This document shows positions 52,695 to 63,164 of a DNA stretch of 64,000 nt, piece by piece. The notes under the pieces were generated by a model, which was not told the DNA's origin, did not search any database, and saw only the letters and a program-made list of their open reading frames with translations. A program made the position numbers and the translations under genes. Numbering within the stretch: position 1 is the stretch's first letter; each line of letters begins with the position of its first letter. The DNA is from Argyresthia goedartella (lineage: Eukaryota > Arthropoda > Insecta > Lepidoptera > Argyresthiidae): positions 25,962,501 through 26,026,500 of the forward strand of contig OX463824.1 of the NCBI GenBank assembly GCA_949825045.1, given 5' to 3'.

Positions 52695-53084
52695 GCCCCC
52701 TCCCAGACCTTGAGACACTGTTTATCTCAGTTAACATGGCGCAAGGATCTCATTACCACTATGCTACCCATGCTTTGTACATATCTACTCTTTATGTACG
52801 GACATCTCAAATCATGTACACAGACCGATGAATCTGTCAATTATGTATATAATATTTACACAACTCGATTGAGTTCTCTCCTGTCTTATCTTATTTATCT
52901 ATCTAACTATACAACCTCGCTTACCCGCAACTTATCCTAATTCGTATTACTATATATATATACAATTTTTTTTTTTGTTTTTTTTTTTTTTTTTGTTTCC
53001 AAACCATGCGAGATCCTTAAATCTACAAAGTAGTTACTCAAATTTACAGCTTACAGCTTAATTATATAACTTTTATACACTATC
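52695..53084 (-). other. Gypsy 3' untranslated stretch with polypurine tract
   Basis: About 390 bp between the pol stop and the LTR. No env-like gene. It contains a long T/A tract at about 52968-52996. The purine-rich CTGGGAGGGGGC at 52695-52706 (minus strand) is the likely polypurine tract. Confidence 0.65.
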
Positions 53085-55847
53085 TTATTTATCTACGCCC
53101 TTATTCGTCCTCACATAATACCTGGCTATATTTATAGTATTGAAGTTACCCAATATCTCATTTGAACCCGGATCTACTAACGTATAACAGTTAGGATATA
53201 CCACTGCCGAAATAACATAAGGCCCTTTATACAACAACGAAAATTTCCGCATGATTTTATGTTCTTTATTTGAACGCACAAAAGTCTTAAGTTTCACATA
53301 ATCACCTATACGATAGACTTCTAACTTACGCCGTTTGTCCGCCTGTCGCTTACGTCGTTCACTAGAACTTTTAGAGTTTTCTATCGCTACATTTCGCACC
53401 TGTTCCGTATCCCGCACACTATGGCCTAATAACCATTCATCGCCTAATTCCTTGTCAATAGTTAACGGTTCCCGCCTACCAAACGCTAACTCATTAGGCG
53501 CAAAGCCTGTGCTTGTGTGTTCGATATTATTATAGCAATTTTGAATGTCCGGTAACACGTCGACCCAACTACGATTACTTCCGCTGCAATAAGTTCTAAT
53601 CAGTCGACCTAGCTCGCGATTCACTCTTTCTACGCTATTAGAATTTGGACAATACACCGACGTATGAGTGACCCGAATCCCCAGCTGTTTGAGTCCAAAT
53701 TCCCAAACTTTCGATATGAACTGTGGTCCTGAGTCCGTAATTATAGTTTCGATAGGTATTTCCCTATGAAATCTCTTTGTACAAGCGAGCACGCTCCTAC
53801 CTGTCGCTTTTCGCATTGGATATAATTTTATTACTTTACTGTACACGTCTTGAATCACATATATATATTGATATCCGAATTTACCTACGGGCAATGGCCC
53901 ATAAAGGTCCGAAAAAACTTTCTGACCCAACTTTTCCGCCAACACCGGTGTACAAGGACCAACGGTATTGTTAGTACTTGGTTTGACCTTTTGACATATG
54001 TCACAACTTCTTATCACCGCGCTTATCACCCTACTCATATGAAGAAAATAATATCTGTCCTTCATCAGTGCTAATATTTTATATCTGCCGTAGTGACCTA
54101 TTTCTTCATGTATGTGTAAAATAAGTTCCTCCTGTAGTGATTTCGGAATTACTAGCAACTGTACGTTCCGCTTCGGCACGTGAAAATATAACGTATCACC
54201 TACTAGCTTGTAATTTTCAAAACCTCTCGTTCCCGTATCTACCACCTTACGTCTGATACAACCGCTAATTCGATTTAACCGCTCATCTTCGCTTTGTAAT
54301 CTCGCAATGTCCCGTAAACTCGAAATAACACTTGCGGTATTCGATGCCTGAAACCAGAATATCCCCGGCTGAACATTTGTACTGTCAATCATACCTCCAG
54401 GTCCCGCTATTTGCCTGCTTAGCGTGTCGGCAATTTGATTATCAGTCCCTCGCACAAATTCTATGTCGTAATCGAATTGCTCTAAAAACATAATCCACCT
54501 CGTTACGCGTGCACCCAATAAAGTCCACGACTTAATGAACGTCAAACTTTTATGATCAGTTCTAATAATAACTTTTCCTCCCCGCAAATATATCTCAAAT
54601 CGCTTTAAAGTGTATATAACTGCATACATTTCCTGTTCACTGATAGCCCATCTAGTCTGAGCACCCTTAAATGCCTGCGAACAGAACCCTATAATTCGTT
54701 CCTGGCCCGATTCATCTAATTGATAAACATAGCCCCCAATTCCTATAGCGCTGGCGTCACATTGAACATAATATGTTTTTCCCGCCAATGGCTGACTCAA
54801 AATTATACTTTCTGAGAATTGGTTTTTTATCTCGTCAAAAGCACTTTGCATCTGCGCATTCCAGACGAACTTGACTCCAGACCGTAATAAATTGTACAAG
54901 GGCTGTGTTAACGTTCCAAAATTTTTTATAAACCTCCGAAAGTAATTTATGAACCCCAAAAACGCCCTCAATTGCCTGACAGTTCTGGGTGACGGATATA
55001 ATTTAAGTGTTTCAATTTTGTCCGGGTCCATCTGCAAACCTTGTGTAGACAAAATATGCCCCAATAACTTGACCTTTTTTTGTGCGAACTCGCATTTTTT
55101 TAGTTTGCATGTGAAGCCCGCGTCTTTCAATTTACTCAGAACCGTGTCCACTTGAGACAAATGCTGTTCGAAGTCACCCTCAGTTAAAATTGCCAAATCG
55201 TCAACAAAATTTAAACAATATGACCTAACCTCTGGCCCTAGAATTAAGTCCATCGCCCTCGAAAATGAACCCACACTGGTTTTCAACCCCTGAGGTAAAA
55301 CGTTGTAAACATAACTTCTGCCTTGATATACAAAACCCGTGTATCGTTTAGATTCGTCTGATAATGGTATAGAAAAATACGCATCTTTGATATCAATAAC
55401 TCCTATGTAATTTATCCGGCGCCCGGATTGCAATATCTCACTCATTAAAGGTGTGGTTTCAACCTCCCCGACCATTCCCATGTTTAATTGTCGTGCATCT
55501 AGCAGAATACGGACCTCTCCTGATTTCTTTAATGTACAAGTCAATGGACTGCTGAAATCCGTAGATTGCCTGCTAATAATACCTATCAATTCCATTTCTT
55601 CCAAACGTTTTGTTACTTTATCGCGATATGCGAACGGTATGGGATAGCTTCGTTTTACGAAAGGCGTTTCATCTCTCATTTTTATCTCATGTATATATTT
55701 ATTTGTCCGACCTATCCTATCGCTAAACAACTCTGCATGTTCATTTAACACCGGCAATAACTTTGTTTTGTGTTCTACAGGTATTGATGAATTATTCACA
55801 TATTCCTCTATCATATTTCTACTGGTATCTTGGTTCTGTACTTCCAT
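53085..55847 (-). CDS. Gypsy pol: reverse transcriptase, RNase H, integrase (920 aa)
   Basis: Intact frame. Residues 60-260 are the reverse transcriptase: PFVKRSYPIPFAYRDKV, LLDARQLN, IDIKDAYFSIPL, VLPQGLKTSVGSFSRAM and catalytic LNFVDDLAIL (Asp216/217; FVDD replaces the commoner YxDD). RNase H follows near residues 360-470 (VQCDASAIGIGGYV, SEQEMYAVIYTL, RTDHKSLTF, DNQIADTLSR). Integrase spans about 575-800, with HHCC zinc module (HIHEEIGHYGRY ... CDICQK) and core acidic residues in FSDLYGPLP, IITDSGPQFIS and NSVERVNRELG. Near the end GPYVISAVVYPNCY is the GPY/F module. The frame is open upstream to about 55905, so the ATG at 55847 need not be the original start; protease and RT were probably joined before the insertion. 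Confidence 0.92.
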   Translation of the reverse strand: MEVQNQDTSRNMIEEYVNNSSIPVEHKTKLLPVLNEHAELFSDRIGRTNKYIHEIKMRDETPFVKRSYPIPFAYRDKVTKRLEEMELIGIISRQSTDFSSPLTCTLKKSGEVRILLDARQLNMGMVGEVETTPLMSEILQSGRRINYIGVIDIKDAYFSIPLSDESKRYTGFVYQGRSYVYNVLPQGLKTSVGSFSRAMDLILGPEVRSYCLNFVDDLAILTEGDFEQHLSQVDTVLSKLKDAGFTCKLKKCEFAQKKVKLLGHILSTQGLQMDPDKIETLKLYPSPRTVRQLRAFLGFINYFRRFIKNFGTLTQPLYNLLRSGVKFVWNAQMQSAFDEIKNQFSESIILSQPLAGKTYYVQCDASAIGIGGYVYQLDESGQERIIGFCSQAFKGAQTRWAISEQEMYAVIYTLKRFEIYLRGGKVIIRTDHKSLTFIKSWTLLGARVTRWIMFLEQFDYDIEFVRGTDNQIADTLSRQIAGPGGMIDSTNVQPGIFWFQASNTASVISSLRDIARLQSEDERLNRISGCIRRKVVDTGTRGFENYKLVGDTLYFHVPKRNVQLLVIPKSLQEELILHIHEEIGHYGRYKILALMKDRYYFLHMSRVISAVIRSCDICQKVKPSTNNTVGPCTPVLAEKLGQKVFSDLYGPLPVGKFGYQYIYVIQDVYSKVIKLYPMRKATGRSVLACTKRFHREIPIETIITDSGPQFISKVWEFGLKQLGIRVTHTSVYCPNSNSVERVNRELGRLIRTYCSGSNRSWVDVLPDIQNCYNNIEHTSTGFAPNELAFGRREPLTIDKELGDEWLLGHSVRDTEQVRNVAIENSKSSSERRKRQADKRRKLEVYRIGDYVKLKTFVRSNKEHKIMRKFSLLYKGPYVISAVVYPNCYTLVDPGSNEILGNFNTINIARYYVRTNKGVDK

Positions 55848-55879
55848 TGTACAACAGCAAAAATCCTGATTAGGGCCAG

Positions 55880-56939
55880 TACCTAACCGCTTGATTGCAA
55901 ATGGGTAGTACTACTACCCATGGATTTTTTTACCGTAGATTGCAAATGGGTAGTACTACTACCCAAGCATTTTTTTACCGTAGATTGCAAATGGGTAGTA
56001 CTACTACCCATAGGCATTTTGTGACGGACTATGTGACAAAACCTATTGTCTCTGTCACACTAATGATTAATTCAGTAAGGATCGTATTCCATCTCGTTCT
56101 CGGTTAAATAACCTTTATTTTGAGATACGACAACGTTTTAAACAATCCCAGCGATGGAAAAAGAATGATGCAATTCATTCCGTTCACTCCAGTGTCAAGT
56201 GTTGTTGTGTTGTGGAATTTGTGGTGTGATATTAAATAATTATGTGAGTATTTAGCTGATAATTGTTCATTTTCATATAGATTAGTTCCTTCCGCTACTG
56301 CCCAAACAAAAAACATTTGCTCAAAACCAGATTTCGTGCAATGTTTCACAAGTTTTGTCAACACAGGTTTGTTCAACCGAAATGTTATACAATTTCGTCA
56401 TAGGCAATATTTTTCCGGGCTGGATTTTGCAATTGCCTACATTTTTTTAAATAAACTTACGAGTTAAATATGCTTTCAATACATACTAAATTTGTAATAT
56501 TATGTGTAATAGAAAATAAGATATATTTTTTTTAATCCGGGTGATTAACCACGGGGCGCTAGCAACCGCTAGCGAAAGTTTAAATACATATAAATAAATA
56601 TTTTTTATCTACATATTGCGAGTTTATTTTTTTTCCATGTGTAATATTAATACAGGAATCTTTTAAATAAATAAAATAAGTAGGTTATCGCTTTACTTTT
56701 TTAGATATATATTTTTACATTGACCCTAGTCGATTTTACGCTTGAAGTCTATGTTTACAGCTATGTATGATTGTACAAGAGTATCAAATTCAATCAACAC
56801 GTATGCCATTAGAATGTTTAGTTTACGAGCACTAACAATAACAACACTTCAAGCGGTATTCTCAAGAACCCATAGTCATAAATAATGTTTTTGTAGAGCG
56901 AGCCGCCGCGCAGCGGGCGGGCCCTCGATGACGTGTTTT
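55880..56939. other. Foreign insert between Gypsy protease and RT
   Basis: About 1 kb that separates protease from reverse transcriptase. It is A+T-rich (56100-56880), has no element-like coding, and starts with a 45-bp tandem repeat (55893-56017). At its other end lies a G+C-rich block with GAGCGAGCCGCCGCGCAGCG. I cannot find matching terminal inverted repeats; GTCGATTGCCA occurs twice near the protease end (56945-56955 and 56982-56992, minus strand). It is either an unidentified transposon or a duplicated segment. Confidence 0.5.
55893..56017. repeat. 45-bp tandem repeat, nearly three copies, with palindromic core
   Basis: Copies begin at 55893, 55938 and 55983. Each contains GATTGCAAATGGGTAGTACT then ACTACCCA. 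The core TGGGTAGTACTACTACCCA is nearly a perfect palindrome. Between cores lies a T-rich spacer, TTTTTTTACCGTA. Confidence 0.9.
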
Positions 56940-57686
56940 TTATGGCAATCGACGGTTTTTTTTTTGCCGCGCCGCTGGCAATCGACGCATGATAATTTCC
57001 GGAGGCGATATCAACTGAGCGGCTAATGGTATTTCACACATCCGCCCGGCGCTTCGTATAATTAGCCTCTTATTACCCTCACACATTAAACTGGCTCGCG
57101 TCTGTTGTATAAAATCAAACCCTAAAATTAAATCTTTAGGCACCCTTGTTAATACTAGCATTGGAGTATCGATAACGCATTCACCTATTGTTAATGGTAA
57201 CGTTACTAATTTATCAACCTTTTCCTTACTGACTCCAAATGCACCTGTGATTCTCAAACTTGGAATCGGTATTTCCGTCGGTTTTCCCAATTGTCTGCAC
57301 ACTTCTTCGTACACTCTCCGACTTATTACGCTGATTTCGCTCCCCGAATCAATCAAACTCCTTACAACAATATTCCCAATACGCACATCTATCTCAGGTA
57401 ATGTCAAAGTACTACATAACTCGCGCCCACACTCAGTCGAATCGTCGTCTCTGAATATCGTATGTAAACGTCTGTCATTTCGATCTCTATAATTCGATCT
57501 AGATTTTTCCTCTAAACACACGGCATATTCGTGCGCTTTATGCGCTAATAATTGAATAAATTCATTCACACCCACGTTCGAATCCAAATTACACAAATCA
57601 TACAATCTATGCTTTTTTTCAATTTGATCGGCTGTCCACCCAAACCGTAATAAATATCTGAGCGCGAACGACCCGCGCGAGTCCAC
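56940..57686 (-). CDS. Gypsy protease region (248 aa)
   Basis: Retropepsin-type aspartic protease, which would process gag and pol. Residues 1-75 are a linker (FGWTADQIEKKHRLYDLC). The active site is VVRSLIDSGSEISVISRRVY at about residues 105-125, with the catalytic Asp-Ser-Gly. The later DLILGFDFIQQTRA (about 190) is the second conserved protease block. The frame starts at an alternative codon immediately after the gag stop and runs in a different frame from gag (57686 is shared), which suggests a frameshift between gag and pol. The last codons (ARQKKNRRLP and the stop at 56940) lie in the insertion junction and are not original. Confidence 0.82.
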   Translation of the reverse strand: MDSRGSFALRYLLRFGWTADQIEKKHRLYDLCNLDSNVGVNEFIQLLAHKAHEYAVCLEEKSRSNYRDRNDRRLHTIFRDDDSTECGRELCSTLTLPEIDVRIGNIVVRSLIDSGSEISVISRRVYEEVCRQLGKPTEIPIPSLRITGAFGVSKEKVDKLVTLPLTIGECVIDTPMLVLTRVPKDLILGFDFIQQTRASLMCEGNKRLIIRSAGRMCEIPLAAQLISPPEIIMRRLPAARQKKNRRLP

Positions 57687-58750
57687 TAGTTTTTTGAATT
57701 CTGACTTATCGCATTATTCCTGTCACTTGAACTTTGCCCTGCCTCTGTATCTCCTGAACTATCATTGCCCCTCTGGAACCCTATTGCCTTGAAGCTGGGC
57801 TGAGGCTGTCTGCCTCTACCGCGAAAATAACCGCGACCACGCGTCCCAAATTCGTTTCGCGCCTTCGTTACCGCGTTATAATTATTCCTACGACTCACCG
57901 CGTTATAACGTAACGTATTTACCCGCATAGCTCGATATTGCCCACGCATGTAGCTATTCCGCCTTACATTATTCGTATCCATTGTCTCAGAACCATGTAT
58001 CGCACTTAATCCCCCATCGACATTCCGTTCTAAATGCCGAAGGAATTCGACCGCATCCCGTATAGTCATAGTCTCCTTTCTAGCAAAAAACGCTACCTGA
58101 ATATCACGCGGCAACTGTCTGAAAATCGTGTTGATTTTCTCCGTATCAGTAAACGGTATCGTAAGCTCATATATGCTATTCAGTTGAGAGGCAAAGAATT
58201 CTTCCATACTTTGACCTTTCTTAGAATCAAACTTCGCAGTCAGGAATCTTTGCTTAATTAATTCCTGTTCATTATCACCCCAGAATACCTCTCTGAAATC
58301 TTTTTCAAAATCCGAATAGGTTCGCCATGAGTCTCTGTATATGCTCATTCGAACTTTCGCAATTCCTACCAAACTATCCGTTGCCCATATCAAAGCCCTA
58401 GAACTATCTCCCGAGACTTTAATATAAGCCTTTAAATCTCTTAAGAAAATCATCGGATTTTCCGAACTCCGCCCATCGAATGTCGGCAACTTCTGTGTCA
58501 TTTTCACAATGCATGATTGACGTTTTTCTACCGATTGTTCAAACGTCTCTAGTTCCTGTCTGTCAGTCTGTCTGTCCGAAGTCCTACTAGCATTGCTCGT
58601 GCTGGAACCCCGTTCCAAACTGTCTAATCTATTCACTATTTCAGATAACAATTGCGTCACCTGTTCTGACGCCATTTCACTTGTGTGTGAAAGTGAATTT
58701 TGTGCTACCCGGCTATCGTTTTTTCTACGCCGGCCGGCCATCCTGAACAC
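57686..58750 (-). CDS. Gypsy gag (354 aa), RG-rich C-terminus
   Basis: Capsid-type protein starting MFRMAGRRRKNDSRVAQ; the in-frame MAGRRRK or the later MASEQVTQ could be the true start. Residues about 95-240 form the retrotransposon capsid region (KLPTFDGRSSENPMIFLRDL, DFEKDFREVFWG, SMEEFFASQLNSIYEL, FRQLPRDIQVAFFARKE). The C-terminal 110 residues lack a CCHC zinc knuckle and are basic and Arg/Gly-rich instead (RNEFGTRGRGYFRGRGRQ), which probably does the RNA binding. The frame ends at 57686, overlapping the protease frame by one base. Confidence 0.85.
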   Translation of the reverse strand: MFRMAGRRRKNDSRVAQNSLSHTSEMASEQVTQLLSEIVNRLDSLERGSSTSNASRTSDRQTDRQELETFEQSVEKRQSCIVKMTQKLPTFDGRSSENPMIFLRDLKAYIKVSGDSSRALIWATDSLVGIAKVRMSIYRDSWRTYSDFEKDFREVFWGDNEQELIKQRFLTAKFDSKKGQSMEEFFASQLNSIYELTIPFTDTEKINTIFRQLPRDIQVAFFARKETMTIRDAVEFLRHLERNVDGGLSAIHGSETMDTNNVRRNSYMRGQYRAMRVNTLRYNAVSRRNNYNAVTKARNEFGTRGRGYFRGRGRQPQPSFKAIGFQRGNDSSGDTEAGQSSSDRNNAISQNSKN

Positions 58751-58926
58751 TAAACCGTCGTAGCTCGTACAAAGAATTGTGAAAACAATGCCCCTTTTTT
58801 GCTTATTTCTTATTTACAAACTGAACTGTTTAAAATCGTTTCTACGTTGTGTTATTTTTAAAAGTAACGCGTTAGACCTTGATTCTTTTAGAATATCTAG
58901 GTATCAGACTATCTAGGATATCCTTC
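58751..58926 (-). other. Gypsy 5' leader
   Basis: About 175 bp between the gag start and the 5' LTR. I do not find a TGG-type tRNA primer-binding site directly after the LTR; the sequence there reads GAAGGATATCCTAGATAG on the minus strand, and the last bases of this LTR differ from the CA end of the other one. The primer site is therefore unidentified. Confidence 0.5.
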
Positions 58927-61130
58927 CGTCTCGGCACCAGACCAAGGTCGGACCGCCGCTATCAGTAGCTATGATCGTCTATTCTATCTATCCCAAAATG
59001 AGAGGACCCGATTCAGCTGTAAGATTTGTAAGTTAAGAATGATAAGTCTGAATTTCTCGTTCGTCGAGAAATCCGTTAGGCGTACAATAGTCGAACGAAG
59101 TTTGGTTCAGGAAGTTACAGTTTCAAGTTAGACAGAGAAAGCATATATGTCCGCGAGCCGGTAATTCACATCAGTCAGCGGTGTATTGCGCCAGAACGAT
59201 CGTTGTTATATTTTATGTGATGGCACCATCTGGTTTTTGTATATATGAGCGCATTGGAACATCTTTTGTTTTAGTTTTAGTGATCGACCACAGTTTATAA
59301 TATTTGTTTGTGATATCGTATAGATATCCGTCGTAGTTTTACGACGTGAGTACTCAATGATATTTCATGTGCTCGCTAGTAGCGGCTTGTGGTGGTTCCA
59401 ATTATATATTTGGTTCACGGCAGTAACGATCCGAAAAGACCGGTTTACACAATTGCGATTTGATTTTCCGAAATGGGTTCTGAACTAGCGGTTACCTCAA
59501 AAGGTCCGTAACGTTTTGAAACCTTCAACTCTGCGCAATTTGAGCTGGATGTTATCGAAACGCAAGCATTTTTGTTTTAGGAGATCTAATCCACACCATA
59601 GCGAAGTGCATAGTTCGAAAAATACCGAACTATGAATTCCACTAGCCGCAGCACGTCCTGGGCTGAGCCTAATCATATATACCGACTCAGCTTACACATT
59701 AGATCTCCTGCGAATTTACATTTAATTTAAAAATGCAACTTGAATCCAATCTGACCCAAGGCAATGCAAAACACCTACCCGGACCTAAACAATGAACTTT
59801 AGACTGTAAATTGATCTCTTCGCGCGTCCCCGACAACACTCAAATGTCAAAATATCAACAGGATATGTTATCTGTGTTGACACCGGTTTAACTTTGTTCT
59901 GAATTTGTTATTTCCATCCGCGGAACCTCATCGATCAAACAGTCTCCCTATGCCCTGCAAACCTAGGTTTAGCCGCAACTAAACTCCTGTCTAGCCTAGT
60001 CTAAAAACCTAGTGTTATACCACGTCCATTATCGACACCACTCGAAAATGGTTGAGTTTGATTTGAATGTGCTTGAATGTTTAATGACTGTGTGTGTGGG
60101 AATTTCAAAACTCGCTACTCGAAGGAATGAGGAGAGGATTAGCCCGCGAATATCCTAAGAGCCAATCCAGGAACCCTATGGTGAAGGAAAAAGGAATTTA
60201 GGGTCGCTCCAAGCCCAGACTCAGACTCAGATAAATTGACTTAAAAGTTCTTTTCTAACGACCCAAGGATAGTTTTGGAATTTGGGGTAGGTTGATATAA
60301 AGGTTAGAAACCGAGGTATATCTCGGCGCTTCAGACACTCACGAAAACCCACTGAAACTTCGCAATCACAAATTCGTATAGTTCTGACGCGTAACACGGC
60401 AGACAAAAACTGTTTAGAACTCGTGAAAGACGACTGTCACAGTAGCTAGACGCTGAGACTGAATGCCCTCCCCTCACATGCTCTGGTATTTATATGCGTC
60501 CTTTGCGAACACGCTCTGCCCAAGCGAAGCTTCTTATCACTAACTACACAGAGTCTATTTTCTACCATGCCATGCAGATCCGCCGTTCTACAAATTGTGT
60601 GTACGCATATTCACTATGATCAACCGTAGGTTATCACTCAAATCATTTGGTACTGCCGATACACAGAATCTGTTGATCGCTGACCAATAAAAGCTTGTTG
60701 CGATTAATTAAGCATACCCGACCGCTAGGGCGCGAAGCTAAGACCACCAGAACGATATTCAAACTAGCGGTGTCAGACCCTCCATATCATACCTCAATCG
60801 CAATTGTGTATTTGCAATCAACATAATAGCTTTCTCCGTTCCATAATAACCTTTCATTATTTAGTTATTCATAATTTTATTCAACGCGCAGCCAAATCGG
60901 CTCTGATCTCTACACATCTCGCAGGAATGCGACAAAAAAACTTGACATGAACTGAAATTCCACGAATGAACCCACGCGTCTTTTTTTTTTGCAAACTTTG
61001 CCAGTAAGCTACGCAAAACCCCCAAACGTTATCTGAACCGATTCTCGTATTCAAAACAGCGCGGCGTTGGGCTAGCTCTCTACCACGCAGAATGAAGTAT
61101 CAAATGTACCGAACCTCGTGTACCATTACA
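58927..61130 (-). repeat. Gypsy 5' LTR (2,204 bp)
   Basis: Same length as the other LTR, and I noted about six substitutions plus three at the inner terminus (CGTCTCGG against TGTACCGG). The high identity indicates a recent insertion. Promoter elements cannot be assigned with certainty. Confidence 0.92.
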
Positions 61131-61170
61131 GTGTGAATAGTGTCCAAGGTATTATTATCAAGGTATTATC
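61131..61170 (+). repeat. SINE-B tail (continuation of the copy at 50284)
   Basis: GTGTGAATAGTGTCCAAGGT then ATTATTATC is the SINE-B 3' end, as at 28361-28395, displaced by the Gypsy insertion. The first four bases are the target duplication. Confidence 0.75.
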
Positions 61171-62768
61171 TGATGTGAATAAAATGGGAGAATCCAATAT
61201 CAACACTTAACAGATATAACAAAACAATTATGTCATTGGTGTGAACGTAGAATATTTTTTATTCACTATCATATCCACAGTTTGCGAATTAAGAAATTCA
61301 TATCTTCCATCGCAAATGTAAGTTTGCGAAGTTCTTATTCTTTGTTCGCAACCAAGTTGCAGTTAAGGAAAAAGTTCACTTGATTCGCAAATGGTTGTGA
61401 ACAAGGAATAACAATTCTTAATTCGCAACTGGTTGCGAATCGCACTTGCGAAAACGGCCGGAGGGGAAGCATACCTGTGTATGCTTCCTACATTCGATCA
61501 CTGATAATCTAATCGCTAATGCCGAATCAAGACGCATTCGCCTACACATAGAATAGGAGCTAAACGATAATAACAAAGTTGTAACAACCTGATATAGACT
61601 TATTTGCCACCAGAGTAAATAAGAAATGTACTGTTTACGTCTCTTGGTATAAAGATCCGAACGCAATTACCATCAATGCGTTCACAATATTCTGGTCCGA
61701 TCTTTATTTTTATGCGTTCCCTCCTTTCACCTGATCCTTGAGTCATTGCGAAAGATAATCAATAATAAATCTAGGGGCATCATGGTGCCGTGCCAGCCCT
61801 CCCAACCATGGATCCATCTATTTAAGAGGTTATTAAAATCAGAATTGTTATTTTTTAAAGAATATGATAACTTAATCGATTTATTTGATGATAATTATAT
61901 GATGTAAAACTATGCTGGTACGTATTTATTTTTAAGAAATATTATATCTTTTGGTAAATATAACATCTTTTTTTTTATTGAATTGAAAATATTGGTAAAT
62001 TTACCAAAATATATAATATTTCTTAACAATAAAGACCTACGAGCATGTTTTACATTATATCTCAAACATATAATACAATTGTGAAAATCGGACAACGTTT
62101 AAGGGGTGGAAAACTTTAGATATCGCCTTTTGTATGGAAGCTCGCTAGTACAAGATCCTCTCAAAAATTACATTTCTAGAGACAGAGCAACATACACCAG
62201 TCTTATTAATAATACGGTATGTAACATTAATAATACGGTATTTGATTGCTTGTCAATATATATATATATATATATATAGATAACGTATTGGCAGACGATT
62301 ATTATAAGTATAGTAGAATAAGTTGTATTTATTGGTTGTGACATTCGAATCTTTAAGCACCGAGCGTGGTCCGTCTTCGATAAGGTTTGCCAGGTGAGAA
62401 GAGAGAATGGAACGCAGCCGGGGCGACCATAAACACGGAGGCGGGTGGCCATATCACAGACTATATAGGGATACTACGGGCCATATTGATTTTGATTTGG
62501 TTAGGTACGGTTGTACGGACATAAGGGCGGAACTCGCTATTTTGAAATCGTGCGATATCCAATTAATCCCTATCATTAAAGAGATGTGATTTGTGTTGCC
62601 TAATTGTACAACATTAATGAGCGATTGTAAGAAGTTTATTTGCAGGCTTTTATTGAAGAGTCAAGATGTCCGACGATGATGATGTCCACTATATTGCGAT
62701 TAACATACATAAGACGACATAACATACGACATATAATAAGATTTTCACTCACCAACAATCCCGCTGAA
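61171..62768. other. No gene; one fold-back at 61276-61440
   Basis: No coding region that I trust. A fold-back with imperfect arms lies at 61276-61440. A plus-strand frame at 62407-62589 starts MERSRGDHKHGGGW but has no recognisable feature. A (TA)n run lies at about 62257-62278. Confidence 0.4.
61276..61440. repeat. Imperfect fold-back repeat
   Basis: The left arm contains CAGTTTGCGAATTAAGAA and TTCTTTGTTCGCAACCA. The right arm, reversed, contains CCAGTTGCGAATTAAGAATT and TTCCTTGTTCACAACCA. A perfect smaller palindrome ATTCGCAACTGGTTGCGAAT sits at the right end. MITE-like, no coding. Confidence 0.55.
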
Positions 62769-62926
62769 ATATACTTTTTGGGAACTGTCAAAACGGTAAG
62801 TTTGTTCAAGAGTTCTATGAAATACTAGCATGTGACGTCATAGTCAAATGCTGTCTTTTAACACTAAATTGAGTTTATAAAATACAATTGCCGGAAATAT
62901 ACAATTCTGATATTGTCAAACGTTTC
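62769..62926 (-). repeat. Dispersed repeat, copy 2 (partner at 1708-1870)
   Basis: On the minus strand it reads AAACGTTTGACAATATCAGA, then ATTGTATATTTCCGGCAATT, ACAGCATTTGACTATGACGT, CACATGCTAG and a downstream block ending AAAAAGTAT, in the same order as copy 1. The TGACGTCA octamer is conserved. Confidence 0.65.
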
Positions 62927-63164
62927 TCTCTAACAAATTAAAGAAAATAACATTTTGCATCTAGCATCAAAACTTAATAGTTCGGTAAAACCATGTACTA
63001 TATAACCGTGGTCAAAAAACGAAGTTTTTTTCCAACTTTGTAAATAACTGCAATAAAGTCCATGAAGTGCTTCGTGATCTTGTGACTTACGATGTTTTTC
63101 ATCACCGTTAGAAAGTCCGCATAAGGTACTTAAGATGAACTACTTATCTCATTGGTACACGGTC
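62927..63164. other. No gene seen
   Basis: A+T-rich, nothing recognised. Confidence 0.35.

Larger units (their letters stand above)
50491..61130 (-). mobile_element. Ty3/Gypsy LTR retrotransposon, young, with internal insertion
   Basis: A 10.6-kb element on the minus strand. The two LTRs are 2,204 bp each (50491-52694 and 58927-61130) and nearly identical, and GTGT is duplicated at 50487-50490 and 61131-61134. The outer ends read TGTACC...ATTACA. The interior holds gag (58750-57686), protease (57686-56940) and pol (55847-53085) in the order protease, RT, RNase H, integrase, which identifies Ty3/Gypsy. No env-like frame exists between pol and the 3' LTR. About 1 kb of unrelated sequence lies between protease and RT. 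All three coding frames are open. The very long LTRs recall the Osvaldo/Ulysses type, but I cannot place the clade. Confidence 0.93.

Noticed and set aside
53085..61130. Env-bearing (errantivirus-like) Gypsy element
   Set aside because: There is no reading frame of sufficient size between pol and the 3' LTR, and no signal peptide or membrane anchor in that place.
62407..62589. 60-codon plus-strand frame starting MERSRGDHKH
   Set aside because: No similarity, no upstream context, and a length expected by chance.
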